Shown here in pieces: positions 7,419 to 15,423 of a stretch of 21,233 nucleotides of DNA (position 1 is its first letter; each line of letters begins with the position of its first letter). The notes under the pieces are model-generated. The model worked only from the letters and a program-made list of their open reading frames with translations. It ran no database searches and was not told where the DNA came from. This stretch comes from CAZMVU01 sp964569295 (GTDB taxonomy: Bacteria > Hydrogenedentota > Hydrogenedentia > Hydrogenedentales > JAGMZX01): assembly GCA_964569295.1 (NCBI GenBank), contig CAZMVU010000076.1, forward strand, positions 1-21,233, given 5' to 3'. Made by a program: the position numbers and the translations under genes.

Positions 7419-8232
7419 GGGTCTCTTGCCTCCCGTATACGATTGCATCGGTCATGCGCGCCACCCGCGCCATGGCCTTCACGTCATGGACCCGCATGCA
7501 GCTTACTCCGTTCATGATACACACCGCCACCGTGGCCGCGGTACCCTCGGTCCGGTCGCCGGGCGGTGTGTTCAGCACCTTGCCGATGGTTGCCTTGTTC
7601 GAAGTGCCGGCCAACAACGGGCGGCCGAACCGCTTGAAGGCGTGCAGGCGGCGCATGAGCATGAGGTTATGGTCGATGGTCTTGCCGAAACCGAAGCCCG
7701 GATCCAGCCATATTTGTTCTTCACGCACGCCGGCCTTTGTGAGCGCCTCGATGCGTTCTTCGAAATACGCGGCGATGTCTTCTACCACGTCATTATACTG
7801 CGGATGCTGCTGCATCGTCATGGGCGAGCCCTGCATGTGCATGACCACACAATCGCAGCGTGCCTCGGCCACCACCGCCGGCATGTCCGGGTCGCCCGTC
7901 AAGCCGGTAATGTCGTTTACCATGGATGCGCCCAGCGCCAGCGCACGCCGCGCCGTCTCCGCGCGGCAGGTGTCTATCGAGATGCGCGCACCCACGCCCT
8001 CGAGCGCCTCGAGCACCGGCGCTACCCGCCGCCATTCCTCCTCGGCGCCCACCGGTTCCGCACCCGGCCGCGAGGACTCCCCGCCCACGTCCAGCCAGTG
8101 GGCGCCATCCGCCACCATTTGCGCAGCCACGTCGCGCGCACGCACCGGGTCCGGCACCCGGCTCTTCTCATAGAAGGAATCGGGGGTGATATTCAGGATG
8201 CCCATGATGTCCGTGTGTTGCGTCATAACCAT
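7408..8232 (-). CDS. folP: Dihydropteroate synthase
   Basis: Predicted 274-residue cytoplasmic enzyme that joins p-aminobenzoate to dihydropterin pyrophosphate in folate synthesis, the sulfonamide target. Family motifs occur in order: GILNITPDSF near the N-terminus, LDVGGESSRPGA, ISIDTCRA, MVNDITGL, VVMHMQG, LDPGFGFGKT, LAGTSNKATIGK and RVHDV near the C-terminus. The usual SRK of the sulfonamide/pABA loop region reads SNK, a change inside the normal fold rather than a break. Two starts are possible, ATG at 8232 or ATG at 8226; spacing from a GGGG run slightly favours 8226, and the choice changes only two residues. It overlaps glmM by 11 bases. It is transcribed away from the acyl-CoA dehydrogenase gene. 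Confidence 0.96.
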   Translation of the reverse strand: MVMTQHTDIMGILNITPDSFYEKSRVPDPVRARDVAAQMVADGAHWLDVGGESSRPGAEPVGAEEEWRRVAPVLEALEGVGARISIDTCRAETARRALALGASMVNDITGLTGDPDMPAVVAEARCDCVVMHMQGSPMTMQQHPQYNDVVEDIAAYFEERIEALTKAGVREEQIWLDPGFGFGKTIDHNLMLMRRLHAFKRFGRPLLAGTSNKATIGKVLNTPPGDRTEGTAATVAVCIMNGVSCMRVHDVKAMARVARMTDAIVYGRQETHGG

Positions 8233-8399
8233 TGACCCCGCTGAAACTCCCGGGACAGAGCATCGCAGAGGGCGGCGGGAAGATGCAATTCGGGCGCCGG
8301 CTTGCTCTTCGAGGCGCCGTTCGCTACACCGTAGCAGTGCCCGGTCATTTTCGTGTAGGCTGGTGGGAATATGGGGAAGGCTACTGGGAGATACACGCC
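8233..8399. promoter_or_regulatory. Divergent control region between folP and acyl-CoA dehydrogenase gene
   Basis: The 167-base gap must hold promoters for both sides, but I see no strong sigma70 pair. It contains two GGCGCC palindromes (8293-8298 and 8313-8318) and an inverted repeat GCTAC-ACC-GTAGC at 8323-8335. GGGAG lies nine bases before the acyl-CoA dehydrogenase ATG. Confidence 0.4.
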
Positions 8400-9593
8400 A
8401 TGGATTTCGCTGTTGATTCGAAAATGGAATCCCTGCTGGGCCGCTACCGGGCCTTTGTCGATGAGGAACTGATCCCTCTCGAGCACATCTTTCTGGTCGA
8501 GGGCTTTGGGGCCGTGCTCGACACGCTTCAGGAGAAGCGCCAGCTCGCCAAAGACCGCGGGCTCTGGCTGCCGCAGATCGAGCAGGAGTGGGGCGGGCTC
8601 GGCCTCAGCCTGCTCGAGCATGGCCTGGTAAGTGCGGAGTTGGGCCGGTCCCCGCTTGGGCACTACGTGTTCAACTGCCAGGCGCCGGATTCGGGGAACA
8701 TGGAAATCCTCATCAAGTACGGCACGCCCGAGCAGCAGGAGCAGTTTTTGAAGCCGCTGCTGGCCGGGGATATCCGATCGTGTTTTTCGATGACCGAGCC
8801 CGATTTCCCCGGATCGAATCCCACCTGGATGGGCACCACGGCGGTGAAGGACGGCGGCGAGTGGGTTATCAACGGCACGAAGTGGTACAGCACCGGGGCC
8901 GAGGGGTCGCGCTTCGCCGTGGTCATGGCGGTCACGGCCCCGGACGCCGCGCGGCACATGCGCGCCAGCCAGATTCTCGTACCGCTCGATACGCCGGGGG
9001 TCGTGGTCGAGGAGAACACGCCCACCATGGGGCACACCGGCGAGGACTGGGCGAGCCACGCGCGCATCCGCTACGAAAATGTGCGCGTGCCGCTGGCCAA
9101 CCTGCTCGGCCCCGAGGGCGCCGGGTTCCTCATCGCGCAGGACCGGCTGGGGCCGGGGCGTATCCACCATTGCATGCGTTGGATAGGCGTGTGCCGCCGC
9201 TGCTTCGAGATCATGTGCACCTACGCCAACCAGCGCGAGGTCGCGCCCGGCCGCACGCTCGCCATGCAGGACATCGTGCGCGCGTGGGTGGCGGAAAGCC
9301 GCGCGGAAATGGAGTCGGCCCGGCTCATGGTGCTCCATGCCGCCTGGTGCATCGACCGGGTGGGCACACGCGACGCACGCGAAGAAATCGGCATGATCAA
9401 GTTCCACGTGGCCGGCGTCATGCAACGGGTCATCGATCGGGCCATCCAGGTCCACGGCGGCCTCGGCGTGACGGACTTCACGCCCCTGGCCCTCTTCTAC
9501 CGCCAGGAGCGCGCCGCACGCATCTACGACGGCCCCGACGAAGTACACAAGCTCCAGGTGGCAAAGAAATCACTGGCGCGGTTTTCAGGTTGA
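8400..9593 (+). CDS. Acyl-CoA dehydrogenase, ACAD10/11-like
   Basis: Predicted 397-residue flavoenzyme that oxidises acyl-CoA to 2-enoyl-CoA with FAD, passing electrons to ETF. Domain order is standard: N-terminal helical domain, middle beta domain with CFSMTEPD (FAD contact) and GTKWYSTGAEG, and C-terminal helical domain with QVHGGLGVTDFTPLALFYR. The end has IYDGPDEVH: Asp377 stands where medium-chain enzymes have the catalytic Glu of YEGT. This DGPDEVH form is typical of the ACAD10/11-like branch. The frame is open upstream to 8232, but the ATG at 8400 gives the proper N-terminus and has a ribosome binding site. It is divergent from folP and followed after 217 bases by a lipase-like gene. 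Chain-length preference cannot be read from sequence. Confidence 0.93.
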   Translation: MDFAVDSKMESLLGRYRAFVDEELIPLEHIFLVEGFGAVLDTLQEKRQLAKDRGLWLPQIEQEWGGLGLSLLEHGLVSAELGRSPLGHYVFNCQAPDSGNMEILIKYGTPEQQEQFLKPLLAGDIRSCFSMTEPDFPGSNPTWMGTTAVKDGGEWVINGTKWYSTGAEGSRFAVVMAVTAPDAARHMRASQILVPLDTPGVVVEENTPTMGHTGEDWASHARIRYENVRVPLANLLGPEGAGFLIAQDRLGPGRIHHCMRWIGVCRRCFEIMCTYANQREVAPGRTLAMQDIVRAWVAESRAEMESARLMVLHAAWCIDRVGTRDAREEIGMIKFHVAGVMQRVIDRAIQVHGGLGVTDFTPLALFYRQERAARIYDGPDEVHKLQVAKKSLARFSG

Positions 9594-9810
9594 GATATCG
9601 CGCCAGGTAAGCGGGGCAGGACAAAGCGGAGGCTGTGCCCGTTTCCAGATTCGGTGGGTGGTACATGTTTCGCCAACCCAGCACAGGCTGGGGGTGTTTA
9701 GCTGGCGTGGCTGGGTATGATGCTGCGGAATTACGCGGGCTTGTGAGTTCTGTTATGATGAGCGTGTTGCGCATGCTATGGGAAACGTGCGCATAGCGGG
9801 AGGCAGGAGC
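9594..9810 (+). other. Gap with hairpin and possible promoter for the hydrolase
   Basis: A 6-bp stem-loop (CCCAGC at 9677-9682, GCTGGG at 9687-9692, loop ACAG) may mark the end of the dehydrogenase transcript, but no T tract follows. TATGAT at 9754-9759 could be a -10 box for the hydrolase gene; its -35 is poor. No gene is seen. Confidence 0.35.
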
Positions 9811-10668
9811 ATGACGGACAACGCGAACGAGACCATACCCCTTGCAGGCACCTTCACCGCGCCCGATGGCGCCGCCTTCTGGGAGCGGCGCTGGGAACCG
9901 GCGGACGACGCAAAGGCGCACCTCGTGCTTATCCACGGTTACGGCGAGCATTGCAGCCGCTATGACCATGTGGCGCGCGCCATGAACGGCGCCGGCATCG
10001 CGGTGCATGCCTACGACCAGCGTGGTTTCGGGCGATCGCCCGGCAAACGCGGCTATGTGCGTGACATCGAGGAACTCATCGCCGATCTCGATGCGTTCGT
10101 GGCGCATGTGCAGCCCCGGTTCGAGGGCAAACCCGTGTTTTACATGGGCCACAGCATGGGCGGCCAGGTGCTGGCCTATCATTACATCACGCGCAAGCCC
10201 GCCGTGCGGGGACTTGTTTTTTCAAGCCCCTTTCTCGCGTTCACCGGCGACGTGCCGAAAGCGCTGCTCGCGGTCTCGGGGGTGGTGGGGGCGTTGCTGC
10301 CCTGGATGCCGGTGGACAAGCTGAAGCTCGGCGCCATTTCCCGTGATCCGGCGGTTGTGCAGGCGGCGGAAGCGGACCCGCTCAGTTACCACGGGTTTAT
10401 ACGCGCGCGTACGGGAGCGCAGTTCAAGCGGGCTATCGAATATATCCACGCCAATGTATCCGCTATCGATGCGCCGTTCCTGGCGTTGCACGGGACCTGC
10501 GACCAACTTGTGGGCCCTGCGGGCACGCAAGCCCTCTACGAAAATGCGCCCGCGGCCGACAAGACCCTCGAGATTGTCGATGGCGGCTACCACGAATTGT
10601 GGAATGATCTGGAGAAGGCGCGGATCATTAGACTGATGATTGACTGGATAACAACGCGGTGTGACTGA
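9811..10668 (+). CDS. Alpha/beta hydrolase, monoacylglycerol lipase-like
   Basis: Predicted 285-residue serine hydrolase of the monoacylglycerol lipase/lysophospholipase (Hydrolase_4) type. Motifs: oxyanion HGYGEHCSRY at about 50, YDQRGFGRSPGKRG, nucleophile elbow GHSMGG with Ser115, Asp231 in LHGTCDQLV, and His261 in GGYHELWND. These complete the Ser-Asp-His triad in the right order and spacing. It has no signal peptide, so it is probably cytoplasmic. ATG at 9811 is chosen because GGGAGG at 9798-9803 sits seven bases upstream; an in-frame ATG at 9778 lacks one. Standing after an acyl-CoA dehydrogenase gene, it may release fatty acids from monoacylglycerols, but the substrate is inferred from family likeness only. 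Confidence 0.9.
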   Translation: MTDNANETIPLAGTFTAPDGAAFWERRWEPADDAKAHLVLIHGYGEHCSRYDHVARAMNGAGIAVHAYDQRGFGRSPGKRGYVRDIEELIADLDAFVAHVQPRFEGKPVFYMGHSMGGQVLAYHYITRKPAVRGLVFSSPFLAFTGDVPKALLAVSGVVGALLPWMPVDKLKLGAISRDPAVVQAAEADPLSYHGFIRARTGAQFKRAIEYIHANVSAIDAPFLALHGTCDQLVGPAGTQALYENAPAADKTLEIVDGGYHELWNDLEKARIIRLMIDWITTRCD

Positions 10669-10691
10669 GGCGGTGTTTGTCCATAGGGAAT

Positions 10692-10711
10692 CTGCCTGTT
10701 GCTCCAGGCAG
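10692..10711 (+). terminator. Stem-loop after the hydrolase gene
   Basis: A perfect 7-bp stem (CTGCCTG and CAGGCAG) closes a 6-nt loop, 23 bases after the hydrolase stop. No T run follows, so it may be only an mRNA-end hairpin or an imperfect terminator. Confidence 0.35.
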
Positions 10712-10871
10712 GAGCTGCTTTGCAACGGGTATCGCGGTGTGCTGCCGGCGCGCGAGGGGTGCTCGATCATGTGCACGCCCATGCATGGCATAGTACGCCA
10801 GAGGATGATGCAACACGGCAACGCCGGCTACATGCGCGAAGCCCATCCAGAACCGGCGCAGGAAGTATAAG

Positions 10872-11282
10872 ATGGCCGAAACACCCCCCGATACGCGCCC
10901 GGCCAACCGCCGGCGGCAGAAGCCCCTGCGGCTCAAGAGTGATCCCCATGCATGGGCCCTGGTGATCGGCGCCGCCGTGGCCGTACTCACGCTGCTTGTC
11001 GCTTTGGTACGCCAATACGCGGGTGCGATCATTGTGCCGGCCAACCTTGTCGTTTGGGTGCTCTTGGCGTTTGTGATAGGCTACGGAGCCGGTGGTTGCT
11101 TCGTCTATCTCATCGTGAGTACCGTGCGGCAGGAGTCGGCGCAACGGGCAACGGAGCAGATGCCTGAAGCGCGTCTGTCCGGCGGAGAACCAACCGGTGA
11201 AGAAGCGGGCGGCGAAGAAACCGATTCCACTCGCGATGAACCGGCCGACCCAGAACGCGGCGAGTCGCCGCCTGGCGGCTAG
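10872..11282 (+). CDS. Small membrane protein of unknown function
   Basis: Predicted 136-residue protein that I do not recognise. A basic N-terminus (residues 1-27, many Arg/Lys) is followed by two probable membrane segments, roughly 28-46 (WALVIGAAVAVLTLLVALV) and 52-82 (IIVPANLVVWVLLAFVIGYGAGGCFVYLIV). The tail from about 85 is acidic, Glu/Gly/Pro-rich and probably disordered. Basic N-terminus and topology rules suggest both ends in the cytoplasm. AGGAAG before the ATG is an adequate ribosome binding site. It heads a run with an exported prolyl isomerase, an M23 peptidase and PlsC, so an envelope role is plausible but not shown. The low-complexity tail will make homology hard to find. Confidence 0.7.
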   Translation: MAETPPDTRPANRRRQKPLRLKSDPHAWALVIGAAVAVLTLLVALVRQYAGAIIVPANLVVWVLLAFVIGYGAGGCFVYLIVSTVRQESAQRATEQMPEARLSGGEPTGEEAGGEETDSTRDEPADPERGESPPGG

Positions 11283-11355
11283 GCCGTGCAATGAAACGCG
11301 CAATGCGTACCCGATGCCCCTCGGGCAGCACCAACCTACACTTTGGAGTATGAGC

Positions 11356-12465
11356 ATGAAAGACGGGTGGCAGAGCACAGTGCTGCGTACCGGCCTCCTG
11401 CTGGCGGCTGGCGTGGTGGCTTGGTGTGCGCCGGCAGCCGCACAGGCGCCGGATCTCGATCAACTGGATGTGGTGGAGCGCTCCGTGCCGAACGGCCCCG
11501 TGGCTATTGTGCGCAACGAGTCTATAGGGCGGCAGGCTTTTCTCAGGTTCTATCGCAGCGAGCTTTCGAGCCTGGCGGGGCGCACCGGTGCTGCGGAGAT
11601 TGCCGACAGCGACCGCGTGAAGATAGGCTTGCAGTGCCTGGCGCGGCTCGTGCAACGCGAACTCCTGCGCCAGGAAGCCGCAAACCGCGGGATTGAAGTG
11701 AACGATGCGGAGGTGGAAGAGGCTTATCAGGAAGAGTTGGCCGCGTTGCGGCAATCGATAGCACGCCGTGAAGGCCGGGAAGTCGCCGAGGAAGAGGCCC
11801 TCGAGATTGCCGGCGTCACGCCCGGCCAAATGCGCGAAGCCTTACGCAGCACCCTGCGCGTGGACAAGGCGTTCCGCGCCGTGGCCGAGGAGCAGGGAAT
11901 CGATGTGTCTTCGGAGGAGATCAATACCTTTTACGAGGAAAACCCCAAGCTCTTCAACCGCCCGGACAGTGTACACCTCAAACAGATATTTGTTCGCCCC
12001 GAGCCCAATGCGGAAAGCGCCTCGGAAGAACAGTGGGCCCAGGCGCGCAAGAAAGCCGAGAAGGCCCTCGCCCGCGTCCGTGCCGGCGAGAAATTCGAGA
12101 CTGTGGCGAAGGATATGTCCGACTCGCCTGACGCCGCGCAAGGGGGGGATGTCGGCTTTACGCCTGTCGAGCATCTGCCGGCGGTCTATCAGGATGTTGT
12201 TGCCACGCTCGATGTGGGGCAACTCAGCGAAATCCTGCGCAGCGAGCATGGATTCCACATCGTCCAGGTGGTCGCGAAAAAGGGCGGCGAGAAAGTCGCG
12301 CTGTCCGAGGCCGAGGCGCGCGTCCGCCGCGCTCTGCGCCATGCCAAGGCGGAGGATGCTGTGGCCGCGTGGTCCGATTCCATCATCAACAATCAGCAGC
12401 AGGTGAAGATCTTTCTGCACCTCGAGAATACCCTGGCCGCGCGCCGGGTCAATGCGAATCCATGA
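11356..12465 (+). CDS. Exported parvulin-type peptidyl-prolyl isomerase, SurA/PrsA-like
   Basis: Predicted 369-residue periplasmic foldase. A signal peptide (hydrophobic LLLAAGVVAW) ends at about APAAAQA, residue 29. Residues about 45-170 form a helical SurA-like chaperone region (arm starting GPVAIVRNESIGRQAFLRF). Residues about 205-306 are a PpiC/rotamase domain: VHLKQIFVRPEP, GEKFETVAKDMSDSPDAAQGGDVGF and SEHGFHIVQVV are family signatures. A charged helix follows. The start at 11356 has GGAG seven bases upstream; the ATG at 11350 would leave one base. Its TGA overlaps the ATG of the M23 gene in ATGA, so the two are co-translated. It likely helps fold exported or outer-membrane proteins; single parvulin domain rather than the two of E. 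coli SurA. Confidence 0.9.
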   Translation: MKDGWQSTVLRTGLLLAAGVVAWCAPAAAQAPDLDQLDVVERSVPNGPVAIVRNESIGRQAFLRFYRSELSSLAGRTGAAEIADSDRVKIGLQCLARLVQRELLRQEAANRGIEVNDAEVEEAYQEELAALRQSIARREGREVAEEEALEIAGVTPGQMREALRSTLRVDKAFRAVAEEQGIDVSSEEINTFYEENPKLFNRPDSVHLKQIFVRPEPNAESASEEQWAQARKKAEKALARVRAGEKFETVAKDMSDSPDAAQGGDVGFTPVEHLPAVYQDVVATLDVGQLSEILRSEHGFHIVQVVAKKGGEKVALSEAEARVRRALRHAKAEDAVAAWSDSIINNQQQVKIFLHLENTLAARRVNANP

Positions 12466-14420
12466 CCCCGATGACCCTGTTGGCCATTGCGTTTGGTATT
12501 GTCCAGGCTGCCGCCGAACCCTACGCGTGGCCGCTCGAACTTCCGCGGGAACTCACCTCGAGTTTCGGTGAATACCGTCCCGGGCGGTTCCATGCCGGCA
12601 TCGATCTGCGCACGGGCGGTGTGATTGGAAAGAACGTCTACGCCGCCGCCGATGGGTACGTGGCCCGCGTGCGTTGTTCGCCGTGGGGTTATGGCAAGGC
12701 GGTATACCTGCACCTCGAAGACGGCATGACGGCTGTCTATGGCCACCTCGACGACTACTACCCCCTCCTGCGCGACTACGTCCGCCGCGCACAGCACCGG
12801 GCCCGAAAGTATACCGTCGATCTTTACCCCGAGCCGGGGCTCTTGCCGGTGACCCGCGGCCAGCTCATCGCGAAAAGCGGCCAGACCGGCATCGGCGCGC
12901 CCCATCTGCACTACGAACTGCGTGACGCCGCCCAGTGCCCGGTCAATCCGCGTAACCACGGCATAACCTGGCCCGACACCACGCCGCCACGGATAAACGG
13001 CGTGCTCGTACAGCCCCGGGGGGGCGACGGCTCGGTGAATGGCGACCTGTTGCCGGTAACCCTGCAGCCGCGCCAGGCGGCCGGCGGTGGCTATGTGACC
13101 GAACCCGTCACCGCCAGCGGGGCCATCGCTTTTGCCGTGCGCTATGTCGACCCAGCCAGTGGCGGGCGCTACAAACTCGGCGCTTGGCGGCTGCGTGCCG
13201 CGACGGACGCCGGCGAAATTTTTCGTGTCCAATGCGATCGCTTTGCCTACGCTGACAACAGCGACGGAGTCGTCGCTTATCACCCCTTCTTCCTTGCCGA
13301 AGGCCGATACCAGGTGTTGTGGCGCTGGCCCGGTAATGAGCATGGTTTCTACGAGGTGGTCAAGCCGGACGGTTGGTTTTCCGTTCCCGGCGAAGGGGTC
13401 GACGTGACCATCGAACTGACGGATTTCCAGGACAACACCGCCACGGTCACTGTGCCTGTGCGTCCGGGCGCACCACCTCAAACTGCTACGCAAGACAGCA
13501 GCAGCAGCAGCAGCAGCAGCAGTAGCGGCGACGGCCAGGGCACGGTGGCACTCGAGTGTGTTGGGCCGTGGCTGGTGGTCACCACGCGATTCTCCACCGC
13601 TGCGCCGCAGGCGCCTGCCGGGCTCATCGAGGGGCCCGGCGACATTCATGCGCTCGCATGGCGGCAGGTTGCCGCCGATACGTTCCGGGCCACGTTCGTG
13701 CCGGTGCACACCGGTGCGCATGCCCTGCGCGTCACGCATCCGCGCCTCGCCGAACCCTACGAAAAGACGATCGCCGTATTCGTTCGCGGCCAGGGCGGGC
13801 GCATCGAGCTTGGGGAAGTCGCCCTCACAGCCGCCGCCGACACCCCCTACGGTGCGTTGTTCGCCGCCGTGGACACGCGGACGAGCGGCGGCGCGGGCGG
13901 CGAACTCGACCGTATGGGCCCTGTGTACCGGTTTTGGCCGGCGGGTGCGCCTATCGATGCGGACCTGCGGGTCACCATACCTTTGCCCGCTGGGGCCGAG
14001 GCCAACGCTGCGCAGCTCGATGCCTACCGCAAAAGCGGCGGTTCCTGGTCCCGGGTACGCGCTTCGGTGAGTAATGGCCGGGTCACCTTCAATGCCGGAA
14101 AGCTTGGCGATTACGCGCTGCATACGGACACCACGCCGCCGTCGATCACGGGGGTGGTTCCTGCGGGTAGTGGCGCGGTCAACTCGATGCGCCCGGAAAT
14201 TCGCGCCACGGTGCGCGATAGCGGCAGCGGCGTCGCCGCATGGGAAGCGACGTGCGGTGATCAGTGGCTGCTCACCGCCTACGACCCCGACAACCACCGT
14301 ATCAATTGGGAACGCGATGCGGACTTGCCCGCTGGCGAGCAGACGCTGCGTATCGCTGTCACCGATGGCGCCGGCAACACGCAAACGGTTACCCGCAAGC
14401 TGAACGTGCCCGCACAATAG
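12462..14420 (+). CDS. Exported M23-family metallopeptidase with long C-terminal beta region
   Basis: Predicted 652-residue protein. A short signal-like N-terminus (LLAIAFGIVQAAA) precedes an M23/LytM domain at about residues 25-170. Zinc ligands are visible: His44 and Asp48 in HAGIDL, and His148/His150 in APHLHYEL; VYGHL supplies the usual further His. M23 enzymes cut peptidoglycan cross-bridges or, when inactive, activate amidases; here the site looks complete. After it come beta-rich regions, a ten-serine linker at about 346-355 coded by an AGC repeat, and a C-terminal Ig-like segment with DTTPPSITGVVP and AVTDGAGNTQTV (roughly 560-652). M23 at the N-terminus with a large C-terminal extension is less usual than the reverse. 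The ATG overlaps the PPIase stop by four bases; PlsC follows after 33. Confidence 0.88.
   Translation: MTPMTLLAIAFGIVQAAAEPYAWPLELPRELTSSFGEYRPGRFHAGIDLRTGGVIGKNVYAAADGYVARVRCSPWGYGKAVYLHLEDGMTAVYGHLDDYYPLLRDYVRRAQHRARKYTVDLYPEPGLLPVTRGQLIAKSGQTGIGAPHLHYELRDAAQCPVNPRNHGITWPDTTPPRINGVLVQPRGGDGSVNGDLLPVTLQPRQAAGGGYVTEPVTASGAIAFAVRYVDPASGGRYKLGAWRLRAATDAGEIFRVQCDRFAYADNSDGVVAYHPFFLAEGRYQVLWRWPGNEHGFYEVVKPDGWFSVPGEGVDVTIELTDFQDNTATVTVPVRPGAPPQTATQDSSSSSSSSSSGDGQGTVALECVGPWLVVTTRFSTAAPQAPAGLIEGPGDIHALAWRQVAADTFRATFVPVHTGAHALRVTHPRLAEPYEKTIAVFVRGQGGRIELGEVALTAAADTPYGALFAAVDTRTSGGAGGELDRMGPVYRFWPAGAPIDADLRVTIPLPAGAEANAAQLDAYRKSGGSWSRVRASVSNGRVTFNAGKLGDYALHTDTTPPSITGVVPAGSGAVNSMRPEIRATVRDSGSGVAAWEATCGDQWLLTAYDPDNHRINWERDADLPAGEQTLRIAVTDGAGNTQTVTRKLNVPAQ
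13497..13526 (+). repeat. AGC microsatellite coding a ten-serine linker
   Basis: Eight AGC codons in a row, then AGT and AGC, encode ten Ser within the M23 peptidase gene. A change in copy number would lengthen or shorten the linker without shifting the frame. Confidence 0.9.
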
Positions 14421-14453
14421 GGCGCGGCCGGCACCCAACCACAGGAGAAGGCC

Positions 14454-15212
14454 ATGCCTGTCGTACGCTTCTGTTGGCGGTTCACCTTCCTTGTGGCGTG
14501 GTCGACGCTGCTTGCGCTCCTTTATTTTCTGGACTGGCCTTTCACGTACACCCCCGAGGCGCGGCGCCGCCGGTTACGCCGCACCCTGCTCAAGGCGTTC
14601 GCGGGCGGACTGCTGCGCGTGTGGGGCATCCGCGTCGAGGAACACGGGCGGCCGCCGGAAACGCCATTCTTTCTCGTCGCGAACCATATCAGCTATATCG
14701 ACGTGTTAGTAATCATGCGGGCCACCGGCTGCGTGTTTGTCGCGCGCGGGGACGTCGAGTCGTGGCCCGTCATCGGCTTCCTCTTGCGTTCCCTCCACAT
14801 GATGTTCATCAATCGGGCCAATAAGCGTGACACCTACCGGGTCAACAAGCTAATCCAGCATGCCCTAGCGTGCAACGACGGCGTAGGCGTATTCGCCGAG
14901 AGCCGCATCTCGCGCGGGATCGACGTCGAGCCCTTCAAATCCGCGCTCATCCAGCCTGCGGTCATCAACGAGATTCCCGTGCACTACGCTACCATTACGT
15001 ACAAAGCCCGCGCCGGGGCCCGTCCCCCGCACGCCGTTATTAGCTGGTGGCTGCCCATGCCCTTCTTCGCGCACCTGTGCCGGGTGCTCGCGAACCGTGG
15101 CTGCACGGCCGTGGTCTGGTGGGGCGATGCCCCCATCGAGCATGAAGATCGCAAAGAGCTTGCCCACCGCCTCCACGCCGCCGTCCGCGCGAGATTCCAA
15201 CCCGTCGAATGA
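14454..15212 (+). CDS. 1-acyl-sn-glycerol-3-phosphate acyltransferase family protein
   Basis: Predicted 252-residue membrane-associated acyltransferase of the PlsC/LPLAT family, which adds a second acyl chain to lysophosphatidic acid or a related lysolipid. A hydrophobic N-terminal helix (about 5-27) anchors it. The catalytic HX4D box is NHISYID (His78, Asp83). The glycerophosphate-binding block, usually FPEGTRS, reads FAESRISRG with Glu149, followed by PFKSAL as in many family members; the altered residues leave the true acceptor uncertain. AGGAGA before the ATG is a good ribosome binding site. It is the last gene of the envelope run and fits membrane lipid synthesis; ornithine-lipid or other lysolipid acylation is an alternative. 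Confidence 0.87.
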   Translation: MPVVRFCWRFTFLVAWSTLLALLYFLDWPFTYTPEARRRRLRRTLLKAFAGGLLRVWGIRVEEHGRPPETPFFLVANHISYIDVLVIMRATGCVFVARGDVESWPVIGFLLRSLHMMFINRANKRDTYRVNKLIQHALACNDGVGVFAESRISRGIDVEPFKSALIQPAVINEIPVHYATITYKARAGARPPHAVISWWLPMPFFAHLCRVLANRGCTAVVWWGDAPIEHEDRKELAHRLHAAVRARFQPVE

Positions 15213-15423
15213 CGGGCGTCCGCCTTCCGTGGCGAATAGAAAACGGCGTACGCGCGAAGATGCCCCGGGTGACAGCCGGCGCGACGTTGTCTCCTGACTG
15301 TGCCACGCTTCAGACACCGGCCAATGCGTCCTGGCAAGAAAGGTCCGTACACCACCCCCGTGTATAGAACCACCAACCTGTGCGCGGTTTTCGTTGGCGA
15401 ACGCACGGGTGCTCCCCGTCTGG
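15213..15423. other. Convergent gap, no gene seen
   Basis: It lies between the ends of the acyltransferase and chelatase genes. One weak stem, TACAC/GTGTA, occurs at 15348-15364. I find no T-tract terminator and no supported small gene. Confidence 0.45.

Noticed and set aside
12393..14438. 681-codon open frame on the minus strand
   Set aside because: It lies wholly antisense to the well-supported M23 gene, shows no domain and is rich in Arg, Gly, Ala and His as shadows in G+C-rich DNA are.
15362..15378. Shared words with the left edge (GTATAGAACC and GAACCACCAACC)
   Set aside because: Exact matches of 10 to 12 bases are expected by chance several times in a window of this size, and the surroundings do not match.
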